A stretch of DNA of 64,000 nt from assembly GCA_017442865.1 (NCBI GenBank), contig JAFRXK010000043.1, positions 1 to 64,000 on the forward strand, read 5' to 3'. The notes under the pieces are model-generated. The model had not been told where the DNA came from and did not search any database. It saw only the letters and a program-made list of their open reading frames with translations. Each line of letters opens with the position of its first letter. Within the stretch, counting starts at the first letter, position 1. This DNA comes from Lachnospiraceae bacterium. GTDB taxonomy: Bacteria; Bacillota; Clostridia; Lachnospirales; Lachnospiraceae. The translations under genes were made by a program, and so were the position numbers. Positions 41,047 through 50,809 of this stretch are shown here, piece by piece.

Positions 41047-41099
41047 TTATAAAAATAATCGACGTTATATTTGAAAAGGCGTCGGATAGGAGTAGTATT

Positions 41100-42074
41100 T
41101 TGGTACATGATGAAAACAGACCTCTGGTTAGCATATGCTGCATTACATATAACCATGAGGAGTATATTGCGAAAACCATTGACAGTTTTCTAATGCAGAA
41201 AACAGATTTTGATTTTGAAATACTGATACATGATGATGCGTCAACCGACAGGACAGGCGAGATTATCAGAGAGTATGCGGATAAATATCCGGATATCATT
41301 TTTCCTATTATTCAGGAGAAAAATCAGTATTCACAGGGCATTACGAATATAAGCGGCGCTTTTAATTTCCCGAGGGCAAGAGGAAAGTATATATGCATGT
41401 GCGAGGGCGACGATTACTGGACAGACCCTGACAAGCTTGCGATTCAGGCAGACTATATGGAAAGGCACCCGGATTGCACGCTGTGCTTTCACAGTGCGGC
41501 GATAGAGGTCACTGACGGTTCAATTACAGACGGCAGGATGAGGCCCTATAAGGAGGACAGGAAGGTATCCTCAGAGGAGATTATTGATAAACCGTATGGC
41601 TATCCGATGGCGTCCATGATGTTTCCAACGGAATATGTAAGGGAGCTTCCGGATTATTATGTGAACTGTCCGATTGGCGATATACCGCTTCAGCTTATGC
41701 TGGCTGCCGGCGGCTACGGGTATTATTTTGACAGGGACATGTCGGTATACCGCATAGGCAGCAGCGTATCATGGTCCGTGCAGATGAGGCAGGGCGATTA
41801 TGAGGCAAAGCAGGACAGATATTTTAATCAGATGAAGGCAACATATGAGGAGTTTGATAAGGAGACCTTCGGTATGTTCCATGATGCAGTGGAAAGTGCC
41901 ATTAAGAGAATTTATTTTCTGACAAGGGTAAACACTAAGAAATTTGACGAGATTAAAAAGAAGGAATACAGAAGATACTATAAGGAATTGAATTTAAGGA
42001 CGAGATTTTTCTTGAAATTAGAGATGCTTTTCCCGGGGGTGTTTGCATGGCTGCAAAGGCTGGTACACAGATAG
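41100..42074 (+). CDS. Family 2 glycosyltransferase
   Basis: 324 residues from TTG. GT-A fold: PLVSICCITYNHEEYIAKTI, HDDASTDRTGEI and the DxD-type MCEGDDYWTDPDKL, then a helical C-terminal half. It transfers a sugar from a nucleotide donor in glycan assembly. TTG 41100 has GGAG 7 bases upstream and places VHDENRPLVS at the N-terminus as is usual for such proteins; the ATG at 41037 lies in the duplicated DegT tail and has no site. Confidence 0.87.
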   Translation: MVHDENRPLVSICCITYNHEEYIAKTIDSFLMQKTDFDFEILIHDDASTDRTGEIIREYADKYPDIIFPIIQEKNQYSQGITNISGAFNFPRARGKYICMCEGDDYWTDPDKLAIQADYMERHPDCTLCFHSAAIEVTDGSITDGRMRPYKEDRKVSSEEIIDKPYGYPMASMMFPTEYVRELPDYYVNCPIGDIPLQLMLAAGGYGYYFDRDMSVYRIGSSVSWSVQMRQGDYEAKQDRYFNQMKATYEEFDKETFGMFHDAVESAIKRIYFLTRVNTKKFDEIKKKEYRRYYKELNLRTRFFLKLEMLFPGVFAWLQRLVHR

Positions 42075-42094
42075 ATAAAGTGAGGTAAGCAAGG

Positions 42095-43585
42095 TTGGCA
42101 GAATCAAATGCAGAATCAAATATAAAAAATAAAGTTTTAAGTGGTTTGTTCTGGAAAATTATGGAGAATGGCGGCACGCAGGGAATACAGTTTGTTGTAT
42201 CACTTGTGCTTGCGCATTTGCTGACACCTGATGAGCATGGAGTATTAACCTATGTAATTGTATTTATAACAATTGCAAATGTATTTATCCAGAGTGGCTT
42301 TAACACATCTCTTATTCAGAAGAAAAATTCAGACGAGCTGGATTTTTCAACGGTATTTTATATAGGACTCGCAATTGCGGCAATTATGTATATCATATTA
42401 TTTGCAGCGGCTCCTTTTATTTCGTGGGTTTTAAGAGATACCATAGATTTACCGGACAAATCAATTCTGGTTAAGGTTATAAGGGTTATATCAATTGTTT
42501 TGTTTTTTGGAGCAGTTACATCTGTGCAGAATGCAGTAGTTGCAAAGAAAATGGAGTTTAAGGGATTGTTCTTTGCAACATTGACAGCAGTTATTGCTTC
42601 AGGCGTGATAAGTATAGCTATGGCATACAAGGGCATGGGAGTCTGGGCGATGGTTGGTCAGCAGATTTCCTATTATGTATGTCTTATGCTTGTATTGTTT
42701 AAAACAGTAAGCTGGAGACCAAAGCTGATTTTTTCAATTCAAAGAGCGAAGACTCTGTTCTCGTTTGGCTGGAAGCTTTTGTGTTCATCGCTTATTGATA
42801 CAATTTATAATAGTATATATCCGCTTGTGATTGGTTATGTTTATGGAAGCAGTGCACTCGCGGCTCAGTATACAAAGGGCGACCAATTCCCGAAGCTTAT
42901 TACAAATAATCTTGGTATAGCGATTCAGTCAGTTATGCTTCCGGCATTTTCGGCAAATCAGAATGACCGCTCAAAGGTTAAATCAATGATGAGACGCTCT
43001 ATTGTAACAAGCTCATTTGTAATTCTTCCTATGATGGCAGGGCTTATTGCAGTGGCAAAGCCTATGGTGCTTGTGCTTTTAGGCGAGCAGTGGCTGCCGT
43101 GTGTGCCTTTTTTACAGCTTATGTGCATAGCTTATTCATTCTGGCCGATACACATTGCAAACCTGCAGGCTATAAACGCCGTTGGAAGAAGCGATATATT
43201 CTTAAAGCTGGAGATTATTAAAAAGACAATCGGTATAATCGGACTTTTAATCGGTATACGTTACAATGTATATGTTCTTGTAATAGCAAAGGCGGCGATA
43301 GATTTTGTCTGCACATTTATAAATGCGTGGCCGAACAAAAAGCTGCTCAATTACTCTATTGTAGAGCAGTGGAGAGATATACTTCCGTCGATGGCGCTTT
43401 CTATAGTAATGGGCGTGTGTGTTTACTTTGTACAGTTTGCAATAAAGGGCAATGTGCTGACGCTTTTAGTACAGCTTATTGTCGGAGCAGTGATTTATAT
43501 AGGACTTGCAAAGCTGCTTAAGATGGAGAGCTTTGCGTATCTTTTGGACATTATTAAGTCGAAGCTTGTAAGAAAGCAGGCTTAA
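42095..43585 (+). CDS. Polysaccharide flippase, Wzx/WzxC-like (MOP family)
   Basis: 496 residues with about 12-14 membrane helices. N-terminal VLSGLFWKIMENGGTQGIQFVVSL and ARLLTP-type loop (LAHLLTPDEHG) are typical of lipopolysaccharide-type flippases. It moves lipid-linked repeat units across the membrane. TTG start at 42095 follows GAGGT by about 9 bases. Its presence together with an ABC exporter in the same locus suggests two export routes or two polymers. Confidence 0.88.
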   Translation: MAESNAESNIKNKVLSGLFWKIMENGGTQGIQFVVSLVLAHLLTPDEHGVLTYVIVFITIANVFIQSGFNTSLIQKKNSDELDFSTVFYIGLAIAAIMYIILFAAAPFISWVLRDTIDLPDKSILVKVIRVISIVLFFGAVTSVQNAVVAKKMEFKGLFFATLTAVIASGVISIAMAYKGMGVWAMVGQQISYYVCLMLVLFKTVSWRPKLIFSIQRAKTLFSFGWKLLCSSLIDTIYNSIYPLVIGYVYGSSALAAQYTKGDQFPKLITNNLGIAIQSVMLPAFSANQNDRSKVKSMMRRSIVTSSFVILPMMAGLIAVAKPMVLVLLGEQWLPCVPFLQLMCIAYSFWPIHIANLQAINAVGRSDIFLKLEIIKKTIGIIGLLIGIRYNVYVLVIAKAAIDFVCTFINAWPNKKLLNYSIVEQWRDILPSMALSIVMGVCVYFVQFAIKGNVLTLLVQLIVGAVIYIGLAKLLKMESFAYLLDIIKSKLVRKQA

Positions 43586-43603
43586 TGCATGGAGGAGACA
43601 CAG

Positions 43604-44542
43604 ATGTTATTTGAGTTTTCGACGCCGATACAGAAGCTTGACTGGAAGGGCTGCGATGCGAATATTTATGTAAAAAGAGATGACCTTATAGGCTTTAGCT
43701 TTGGCGGTAATAAGGTAAGAATTGCGGCGCAGTATCTTGAGGATATGAGGGCAAAGGGCTGCGACTGCATGATTGCTTACGGAAGCACCCGCTCGAACAT
43801 GTGCCGTGTGGCGGCAAATATGTGCTGTGGCGAAAATATTCCGTGCTATGTGGTTACGGCGCTTTCGGAAGGCGAAGAGCTAAAAGATACCTTCAACAGT
43901 ATTATGGTTGACTGCTTCGGTGCAAGGATACGCTACTGCCGTAAGGACAATGTTGCGGGGACCATATCGGAACTTATTGAAGAATTAAAAGCTAAAGGGT
44001 ACAGACCGTATTATATATTCGGCGACATTTACGGCAAGGGCAATGAAGACACCGCAGCAAGGGCTTACGAGAAGGCATATAAAGAGATTCTGGATTTTGA
44101 AAAAGAAAGCGGCGTAAGCTTTGACGGAATATTTCTTGCGAGCGGCACCGGCATGACGCAGGGAGGTCTTATAAGAGGACAGAAGAAACACGGCGGCAAT
44201 GCAAGGATAACCGGAATCTCAATTTCAAGAGAGAGAGAGCCGGGAATAAAGGCGGTGGCCGGATATGCGGCGGAGCCGGCAGAAAATATTGATTTTAATG
44301 ATGAATACAGGCTGGGCGGTTATGCACAGTATGATGATGAAGTCAGACTTGTAATTAATGATATGATGAAGTATCATGGTATACCGATGGATACGACGTA
44401 TACAGGCAAGGCGTTTGCAGGCATGCTTAAGTGGCTTAAAAAATACGGCAGCTCCTATAAAAATGTGCTGTTTATTCATACAGGCGGCACACCGCTGTTC
44501 TTTGACGGAATTGATGTGTTGAAGAAACAGAAAACGCTTTGA
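43604..44542 (+). CDS. PLP-dependent enzyme, D-cysteine desulfhydrase/ACC-deaminase-like
   Basis: 312 residues, fold type II. YVKRDDLIGFSFGGNKVR holds the PLP Lys (GGNK); AYGSTRSNMCR and ASGTGMTQGG bind the cofactor phosphate; C-terminal HTGGTPLFF. In a surface-glycan cluster and next to an ATP-grasp ligase, it may supply an unusual amino acid such as a D- or dehydro-amino acid for decoration; this is inference. GGAGGAG is 6 bases before ATG 43604; ATG 43589 lacks a site. Confidence 0.85.
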   Translation: MLFEFSTPIQKLDWKGCDANIYVKRDDLIGFSFGGNKVRIAAQYLEDMRAKGCDCMIAYGSTRSNMCRVAANMCCGENIPCYVVTALSEGEELKDTFNSIMVDCFGARIRYCRKDNVAGTISELIEELKAKGYRPYYIFGDIYGKGNEDTAARAYEKAYKEILDFEKESGVSFDGIFLASGTGMTQGGLIRGQKKHGGNARITGISISREREPGIKAVAGYAAEPAENIDFNDEYRLGGYAQYDDEVRLVINDMMKYHGIPMDTTYTGKAFAGMLKWLKKYGSSYKNVLFIHTGGTPLFFDGIDVLKKQKTL

Positions 44543-44597
44543 TATAGTATAATATATGTGAAAGATGGATAGAAGGATAGTATAAGGAGGTTTAAAA

Positions 44598-45620
44598 ATG
44601 AATATTCTTTTGACTTCAGCAGGAAGAAGAAGCTATCTGGTAAATTATTTTAAGAAGGCGCTTAATGGGGACGGAGAGGTTCACGCCGCAAACAGCAGCG
44701 GCATTTCACCTGCATTTATTTATGCGGATAAGACAGTTGTCACCCCGATAATATACAGCGACGAATATATACCGTTTCTTAAGAAATATTGTGTAGAGAA
44801 TAAGATAGATGCGATAATATCGCTTTTTGATATAGACCTTCCGGTGCTTGCGGCTAACCGCGAGGAGTTTGCGAAAATAGGCGTTAATGTTATTGTTGCC
44901 GATAAGGACAAGGTGGAGATTTGCAATGATAAGTGGAAGACATTTCTCTTTCTTAAGGAGAATGGCTTTAACGCACCGGAGACATTTATCAGTCTTGAGG
45001 AAGCAAGGAGTGCAATAAAGAACGGAAGGCTTAAATTCCCTGTGATGGTGAAGCCACGCTGGGGCATGGGTTCAATTGCTATTTATGAAGCTGAGAATGA
45101 ACAGGAGCTTGATGTTTTCTATAATAAAACTCATAGAAATATACTAAAGAGCTACCTTAAGTATGAGTCAAAGCAGGACGACGATGCCTGTGTGCTCATT
45201 CAGGAGAAGCTTGACGGACAGGAATACGGCATGGATGTTATAAACGACCTGGACGGCGATTACAGGCATACCGTTGTTAAGATGAAGTATGCGATGCGCT
45301 CAGGCGAGACGGACAGTGCGATTACAGTTGATAATAAGGAGCTTAGAGATATAGGCGGACGCCTTTCAGCGCTTTTAAAGCACAGAGGCAATCTGGACGT
45401 GGATGTTATCATAAGAGACGGTGTACCATATGTGCTTGAGATGAATGCACGCTTTGGCGGCGGATATCCGTTCAGCCATATGGCAGGAGTGAATCTGCCG
45501 CAGGCGATAGTAAACTGGCTTGATGGCAGGTTTGTGCCGGATTATCTGCTTATTGAGGAGACGGGCGTGTTCTCACATAAGGATATAGAAATTATAAGAA
45601 TGGAAGCGCCGGCAAAATAA
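44598..45620 (+). CDS. ATP-grasp ligase (carbamoyl-phosphate-synthase-like)
   Basis: 340 residues. MNILLTSAGRRSYLVNYF with a preATP-grasp Rossmann part, FPVMVKPRWGMGSIAIY (ATP loop), VLIQEKLDGQEYGMDV and VLEMNARFGGGYPFSH (metal ligands). Such enzymes join a carboxylate to an amine; here a likely glycan or sugar-amine substrate, given the DegT aminotransferase and PLP enzyme nearby. AAGGAGG precedes ATG. Confidence 0.87.
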   Translation: MNILLTSAGRRSYLVNYFKKALNGDGEVHAANSSGISPAFIYADKTVVTPIIYSDEYIPFLKKYCVENKIDAIISLFDIDLPVLAANREEFAKIGVNVIVADKDKVEICNDKWKTFLFLKENGFNAPETFISLEEARSAIKNGRLKFPVMVKPRWGMGSIAIYEAENEQELDVFYNKTHRNILKSYLKYESKQDDDACVLIQEKLDGQEYGMDVINDLDGDYRHTVVKMKYAMRSGETDSAITVDNKELRDIGGRLSALLKHRGNLDVDVIIRDGVPYVLEMNARFGGGYPFSHMAGVNLPQAIVNWLDGRFVPDYLLIEETGVFSHKDIEIIRMEAPAK

Positions 45621-45633
45621 TAGGAGATTTATA

Positions 45634-46575
45634 ATGATTGATAATAATTATTCGGTTGATGTTATTATACCGGTATACAATCCGGATGCAGAGTTCAGAA
45701 AAGTAATTGAACTGCTGAAAATACAGACATATCCGATAAATAAGATTATTATTATGAATACGGAGGAGCGTTACTGGAACCCGATGCTGGAGCGAGATAA
45801 TTCTGTGCTGGAGGTTCACCATGTCACGAAGGCGGAGTTTGACCACGGAGCAACCAGAAGTGAAGGTGCGTCCTATTCATCGGCGGATATAATTGTATTT
45901 ATGACGCAGGATGCACTTCCTGATAATAATTATCTTATAGAAGAACTGATAAAACCATTTGAGCCGGGCTTTAAAACAGATGTGCCCGTTGCAGCCTCTT
46001 ATGCAAGGCAGCTTCCAAATGAAGAATGCGGCGTTATAGAGAGATATACAAGAAGCTTTAATTATCCGGAAGCCTCTGTCGTAAAGTCGGCAAAGGATGT
46101 TGAAAAACTGGGCATAAAGACATTTTTCTGTTCAAATGTGTGTGCGGCTTATAAAAAAGAATATTTTGATAAGCTCGGCGGTTTTATAAAGAAAACTATT
46201 TTTAATGAAGACATGATATTTGCGGGACATGCGGTGAAGGCGGGCTATGCGATAGCCTATCAGGCAGATGCCAGGGTGATTCATTCACATAATTACACCT
46301 GTATGCAGCAGCTTCACAGGAATTTTGACCTTGCGGTGTCACAGGCGGACAACCCTGATGTGTTTAAGGACGTGCCGTCGGAGTCTGAGGGCATAAAGCT
46401 GGTGAAGCAGACGGCAAAATATCTTTTTAAGATAAAAAAGCCGTGGCTGGTATTTGAGCTGGTGTTTAAGAGTGGTTTTAAATATCTCGGATATCTTTTG
46501 GGCAAGAGATATAAAAAGCTGCCAAAGAAAATGGTGCTTGCATGCACGATGAATAAGGAGTATTGGAAGAGATGA
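45634..46575 (+). CDS. Family 2 glycosyltransferase, rhamnosyltransferase-like
   Basis: 313 residues. SVDVIIPVYNPDAEFRKVIEL, then EFDHGATRSEGASYSSADIIVFMTQDA, a pattern shared with RfbN/WbbL-like rhamnosyltransferases, and AYKKEYFDKLGGF. The presence of rfbC at 50810 supports a dTDP-rhamnose donor. The stop overlaps the next gene's start (ATGA). Confidence 0.87.
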   Translation: MIDNNYSVDVIIPVYNPDAEFRKVIELLKIQTYPINKIIIMNTEERYWNPMLERDNSVLEVHHVTKAEFDHGATRSEGASYSSADIIVFMTQDALPDNNYLIEELIKPFEPGFKTDVPVAASYARQLPNEECGVIERYTRSFNYPEASVVKSAKDVEKLGIKTFFCSNVCAAYKKEYFDKLGGFIKKTIFNEDMIFAGHAVKAGYAIAYQADARVIHSHNYTCMQQLHRNFDLAVSQADNPDVFKDVPSESEGIKLVKQTAKYLFKIKKPWLVFELVFKSGFKYLGYLLGKRYKKLPKKMVLACTMNKEYWKR

Positions 46576-47414
46576 CGCCGAGACTTAGCGTATGCATCCC
46601 TGCATACAACAATTCACCATATATAAAAGATACGATAGAGGCTGTATTAAAGCAGGACGTTGAGGATTTTGAGCTTGTTATAGTGGATGACTGTTCAAAG
46701 GACGATACGGTAAACATTATTGAGAGCATAAATGACCCGAGAATAAGACTGATTAGAAATGAAAAGAATCTTGGCATGACAGGCAACTGGAACAAGTGCA
46801 TATCGAGCGCAGAGGGCGAATTTGTAAAGCTTCTTTGTGCAGATGATATTCTTTATGAGGGAAGCTTAAGGAAGGAGCTTCAGGCACTTAAGGACAACCC
46901 TGAGGTTAATCTTGTAATGAGCGATACGCTTCTTATAGACATGGACGGCAAAAAGGTCGGTTCATTCAAGCGCTGGCATGTAAAGGGAGCTATGGACGGT
47001 AAAAAGCTTGCTAAAATTTCGCTGCTTTTTAATAATTTTTTCGGTGCGCCATGCAACAATATGTTCAGAAAAGAGGCTGCCTTAAAGGTCGGCGGATTTG
47101 ATAAGAGATTTAATTATATACTTGATTTTGATTTCTGGGTGAGCCTTGCGTGCCTTGGCAAGGTATATATCATTCATGAGCCGTTAAACGGCTTTAGAAT
47201 CCGCAGCGATTCAAATACCGGAGACGTGATGGGAAGCGGAAAGAAGGGTGATGTGTATCTGGCAGAGCATGAGGCTCTGGTAAGAAAGCATGCTTCAAAC
47301 GGCAACGTGCATATCGGAAGGTTCGGAATTGCCTTCAGCGTCTGGTTCAGGAAGGTAAGAAGCAGGCTGATACATATCTACCTCGGCATAGTAAACAAAA
47401 GAAAAAATAAATAA
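46572..47414 (+). CDS. Family 2 glycosyltransferase
   Basis: 280 residues. LSVCIPAYNNSPYIKDTIEAV, VDDCSKDDTVNI and LLCADDILY give the GT-A core. ATG 46572 overlaps the previous stop by 4 bases and is preferred to the TTG at 46563. A basic C-terminus (RSRLIHIYLGIVNKRKNK) suggests membrane contact. Confidence 0.9.
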   Translation: MTPRLSVCIPAYNNSPYIKDTIEAVLKQDVEDFELVIVDDCSKDDTVNIIESINDPRIRLIRNEKNLGMTGNWNKCISSAEGEFVKLLCADDILYEGSLRKELQALKDNPEVNLVMSDTLLIDMDGKKVGSFKRWHVKGAMDGKKLAKISLLFNNFFGAPCNNMFRKEAALKVGGFDKRFNYILDFDFWVSLACLGKVYIIHEPLNGFRIRSDSNTGDVMGSGKKGDVYLAEHEALVRKHASNGNVHIGRFGIAFSVWFRKVRSRLIHIYLGIVNKRKNK

Positions 47415-47472
47415 GTTATCCGGCTTGTTACGGATATCATTATAATAAATAACACGGCAATGGAGGAATGCT

Positions 47473-48165
47473 ATGAAGACGCTGGTTATAATACCCGCCT
47501 TTAATGAAAGTGCAAGTATTTTAAAAACAGTAGCCGATATAAAAGAGAATGCGCCGGGCATTGATTATGTTATAATTAATGACTGCTCGACGGACAATAT
47601 GAAGCAGATATGCATTGATAACAATCTGAACACAATAAATCTGCCGGTTAATCTGGGCATAGGCGGAGCTGTACAGACGGGCTATAAGTATGCTTTTGAA
47701 AAGGGCTATGATGCGGCGATTCAGTTCGACGGCGACGGTCAGCATGAGGCAAAATATATTAAGCTCATGGAAGAGGTGCTTGAGAAGGAAGAGCTTGACA
47801 TGGTTATCGGTTCAAGATTTATTGAGCATGAGGGCTTCCAGTCAACCATAATGAGACAGGTGGGAATCAAATTTTTTACCGGACTTATAAAGGTTATAAC
47901 AGGAAAGAAGGTCACAGACCCGACCTCCGGCATGAGAATGGCAGGCAGAAATATGATTGAGATGTTTACCAAGAGATATCCTAAGGATTATCCTGAGCCT
48001 GAGACGGTTGCTTCAGCGCTTATCCAGAAGATGAAGGTAAAGGAGATACCGGTTGAGATGAGGGAGAGAGAAGAAGGGGTGTCTTCAATATCTCCTAAAA
48101 AATCAATTTATTATATGCTTAAGGTAACACTTGCAATACTTCTGGTTGCATTAAGAGGAAGGTAA
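47473..48165 (+). CDS. Dolichyl/polyprenyl-phosphate sugar synthase-like glycosyltransferase
   Basis: 230 residues. TLVIIPAFNESASILKTV, VIINDCSTDN and IQFDGDGQHE (DxD) with SRF and DPTSGMR follow the DPM1-like pattern. It would make an undecaprenyl-phosphate-linked sugar for the extracytoplasmic transferases of the DUF2142-like type downstream. Ends before a ~135-bp gap with no visible gene. Confidence 0.9.
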   Translation: MKTLVIIPAFNESASILKTVADIKENAPGIDYVIINDCSTDNMKQICIDNNLNTINLPVNLGIGGAVQTGYKYAFEKGYDAAIQFDGDGQHEAKYIKLMEEVLEKEELDMVIGSRFIEHEGFQSTIMRQVGIKFFTGLIKVITGKKVTDPTSGMRMAGRNMIEMFTKRYPKDYPEPETVASALIQKMKVKEIPVEMREREEGVSSISPKKSIYYMLKVTLAILLVALRGR

Positions 48166-48312
48166 CAGCCGGTATCGGGACTGTTTACAGATATAACTAT
48201 TTTTCGCGGGCAATGAATCAATACGACGAGCCTGCTGCGGAGAATTTATTTAATGCGGAATTTATGTTCGCAACTATAAGAGTCGTTTTAAGACGGCGGA
48301 ATGGAGATGCTT

Positions 48313-48711
48313 ATGACATTAAGACTTCAGATTATTTTGGCGGTAGTGCTTGTGATAGTCTTTATCATGCTTATTAACCGGATAAGAAAGGAACGGCTGG
48401 ATATCAGGTTTGCGCTTCCGTGGATGGCTCTGCTCATCGGATTGTTTATTATTGATGTGTTCCCGGGGATTACACAGAGGCTTGCCGCGTTAATGGGCAT
48501 AGAGCTTCCGATAAACATGCTGATGCTTTTGGGACTTACATTTTCAATTACGATTATTTTCTTTTTGACATCTATGACGTTTAATGAGTCGGACAAGCAA
48601 AAGCAGGTCATTCAGGAGCTTGGACTGCTAAGAAAAGAAGTTGAAGAACTAAAGAAGAGAGAAGATATTAAAGGGGAAGTAAAAGATGAGAGGTCAGTCG
48701 GTGATGAGTAG
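48313..48711 (+). CDS. DUF2304 membrane protein
   Basis: 132 residues, three helices with RKERLDIRFALPWMALLIGLF and a charged coiled-coil tail. DUF2304 genes habitually follow polyprenyl-phosphate glycosyltransferases and may scaffold them. GGAG is 6 bases before ATG 48313; its 3' end overlaps the next gene by 26 bases. Confidence 0.88.
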   Translation: MTLRLQIILAVVLVIVFIMLINRIRKERLDIRFALPWMALLIGLFIIDVFPGITQRLAALMGIELPINMLMLLGLTFSITIIFFLTSMTFNESDKQKQVIQELGLLRKEVEELKKREDIKGEVKDERSVGDE

Positions 48712-50647
48712 AATTGATTGGACAAAGCTGAATCCGTTCAGGAAAATCAGCAAGGATAAGGCTGTGAATTTCCTGATAAGATACATACTGTTTATAGTAA
48801 TCGCCCTTATTGCCGCGTTGGCGGGAGAGGCGCTTTGCAACGCAAGACTCCTGAGATTAAGCCACAACGAGAAGGGCGTAAAAGAGATAACGTCTTATAC
48901 GTTGGAGGACAATAAGGCTGTTGTTGATTTAGGCGGTCAGTATGTAGATAAATTTGTTTACAAATTTGATTACCACAACAAAATTGACGCAGAGATAAAT
49001 GTGTATGCGCTTAACGGACTTGGCGTGGAAGAGCTTTATGAAATGGAGGACCATTGCAGCAGTGTTCTTAATGAATCTGTGGTCAATATCGGAAGGAATG
49101 TCAATAAGATAGAAATCAGTTTTATTACAGATTCGACCATGGAGCATATAGGCTTTGCACCGGTAAGCTGCTTAAAGGGCTTTGAGGTTGATAATACAGT
49201 TGATTTCAACATTTACAGGATGGGCTTTATATTTGTTGCGGTTTTCCTCGGACTGTTTTTGTTCTTTGAAAGAAGACGGCTGGTGAAGCGTATAGAGGTG
49301 ATTTTCCTTGTGCTTTCGATGACTACCGGATTGTTTATGATATTCGGACTGCCGACAAGCAAGGTGGGCTGGGATGAGGAGATACATTTCTTCAGGTCAT
49401 ACGCACTTTCGACATATCCGGGCGCAATTGAGATTGATGAAGATCTGGCGAACTGGTTCGTGGCTTCACAGGATACATGGCCTTACAATGTGCCGGACAG
49501 TATTGAGGAAAGAGATGATTATGCAGACTATTTTAATGAAAACTGCAGCTATGAGGAAATAGATTTGCATATGGAGTCGGGACTGGGCTTCCCTTATTTT
49601 ACGGGATATATAGCGCAGGCGCTTATGATAAAGCTTGCCAGAAAGCTTGGATGCTCATTTGTCATGATGTATATGCTGGGAAGGCTGGGTAATCTTTTAC
49701 TGTACTGCATTGTTATGATGCTTGCGATAAAGAAGACGCCGCGCGGCAAGTGGCTGATGGCAATCATCGGACTTATGCCGACTACGTTGTTCCTTGCCTG
49801 CACATATTCGTATGATGCGACAATCATCTGCTTTATGTATCTTGCGATAGCATATTTCCTTAATATGCTTCTGGTTGCAGATTACAAATTCAGATGGCGG
49901 GATTATTTTATAATGGGTGCATCGTTTGCGATAGCATGTCTGCCAAAGTCGGTATATGCACCTTTAGTGCTGCTCGTGCTTATACTTCCTAAGCGTATAT
50001 TTAAGGACAGCAGGCAGATGTGGCTTGCAAAGGGCGGCATGGCAGTCTTAAGCATCCTCATGGTTGCGCTAAATATTCTGCCGACGGTTATTTCACCAAG
50101 CGATGTGGGCGATTCCAGAGGCGGAGATACAAGCGAGGCCGGACAGATGTCATATATACTTGGACATCCTTTCAGCTACGCGGGTATATTATTTAATAAT
50201 TTCAAGCGTACATTTAACGGTTATTTTGCGGGCAATGGTATATTCGGACTGCTCGGACATCTTGATGCAGGAAATTATACCTGCTGGTTCTACACTCTTG
50301 TAGCCGGTGTTATAATGACCGATACGGTGAAGAAGGAAGAGCAGGAGCGTATTCTGCAGCTTAAGAAAGAGCATAAGATTGCGATATTTGTTGTGGTTAT
50401 GATGATAGTTGCCCTTATATGGACGGCGCTTTATATGTCATTTACAGAGCCGGGCAGAAGCATCATAAACGGAGTGCAGGGAAGATACTATATTCCGTTT
50501 ATTTTCCTTGTGTATTTGCTTTTTGACAACAGAAAGCTGCAAAACAGTTTCAGGCCTGAGTGGTATAACACGGTGGTTGCCGCATGCTCGGAAGGTCTGC
50601 TGCTTTATGTAATATGGCAGGGCATTATTTCGACACATTGTCTTTAA
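48686..50647 (+). CDS. DUF2142-like multi-membrane glycosyltransferase-type protein
   Basis: 653 residues. One N-terminal helix (about 28-50), an extracytoplasmic beta-rich part (55-170), then about 10 further helices. GWDEEIHFFRSYAL after the second helix resembles the acidic loop of GT-C membrane transferases, and PRGKWLMAIIGLMPTTLF and GRYYIPFIFLVYLLF fit DUF2142. It probably uses a lipid-linked donor outside the membrane. A weak GGGGAAG precedes ATG. Confidence 0.82.
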   Translation: MRGQSVMSRIDWTKLNPFRKISKDKAVNFLIRYILFIVIALIAALAGEALCNARLLRLSHNEKGVKEITSYTLEDNKAVVDLGGQYVDKFVYKFDYHNKIDAEINVYALNGLGVEELYEMEDHCSSVLNESVVNIGRNVNKIEISFITDSTMEHIGFAPVSCLKGFEVDNTVDFNIYRMGFIFVAVFLGLFLFFERRRLVKRIEVIFLVLSMTTGLFMIFGLPTSKVGWDEEIHFFRSYALSTYPGAIEIDEDLANWFVASQDTWPYNVPDSIEERDDYADYFNENCSYEEIDLHMESGLGFPYFTGYIAQALMIKLARKLGCSFVMMYMLGRLGNLLLYCIVMMLAIKKTPRGKWLMAIIGLMPTTLFLACTYSYDATIICFMYLAIAYFLNMLLVADYKFRWRDYFIMGASFAIACLPKSVYAPLVLLVLILPKRIFKDSRQMWLAKGGMAVLSILMVALNILPTVISPSDVGDSRGGDTSEAGQMSYILGHPFSYAGILFNNFKRTFNGYFAGNGIFGLLGHLDAGNYTCWFYTLVAGVIMTDTVKKEEQERILQLKKEHKIAIFVVVMMIVALIWTALYMSFTEPGRSIINGVQGRYYIPFIFLVYLLFDNRKLQNSFRPEWYNTVVAACSEGLLLYVIWQGIISTHCL

Positions 50648-50730
50648 AATTAACGGCATTGCCACGACATGAATAGTCAGATTAACTGTTGTGACAGGCT
50701 GCATTGCAGATAAAATTAACGATAATAAGG

Positions 50731-50759
50731 TTGAAACTGCATTTGTAAAGTGCTATCAT
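50731..50759 (+). promoter_or_regulatory. Promoter of the rfbC-ABC exporter sub-operon
   Basis: TTGAAA (50731-50736), 17-base spacer, TATCAT (50754-50759) with TG at 50751-50752. Confidence 0.7.
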
Positions 50760-50809
50760 ACATTGAATGTGATATTAAATATTATTAATTAAAGAAAGAG
50801 GTAATGATT

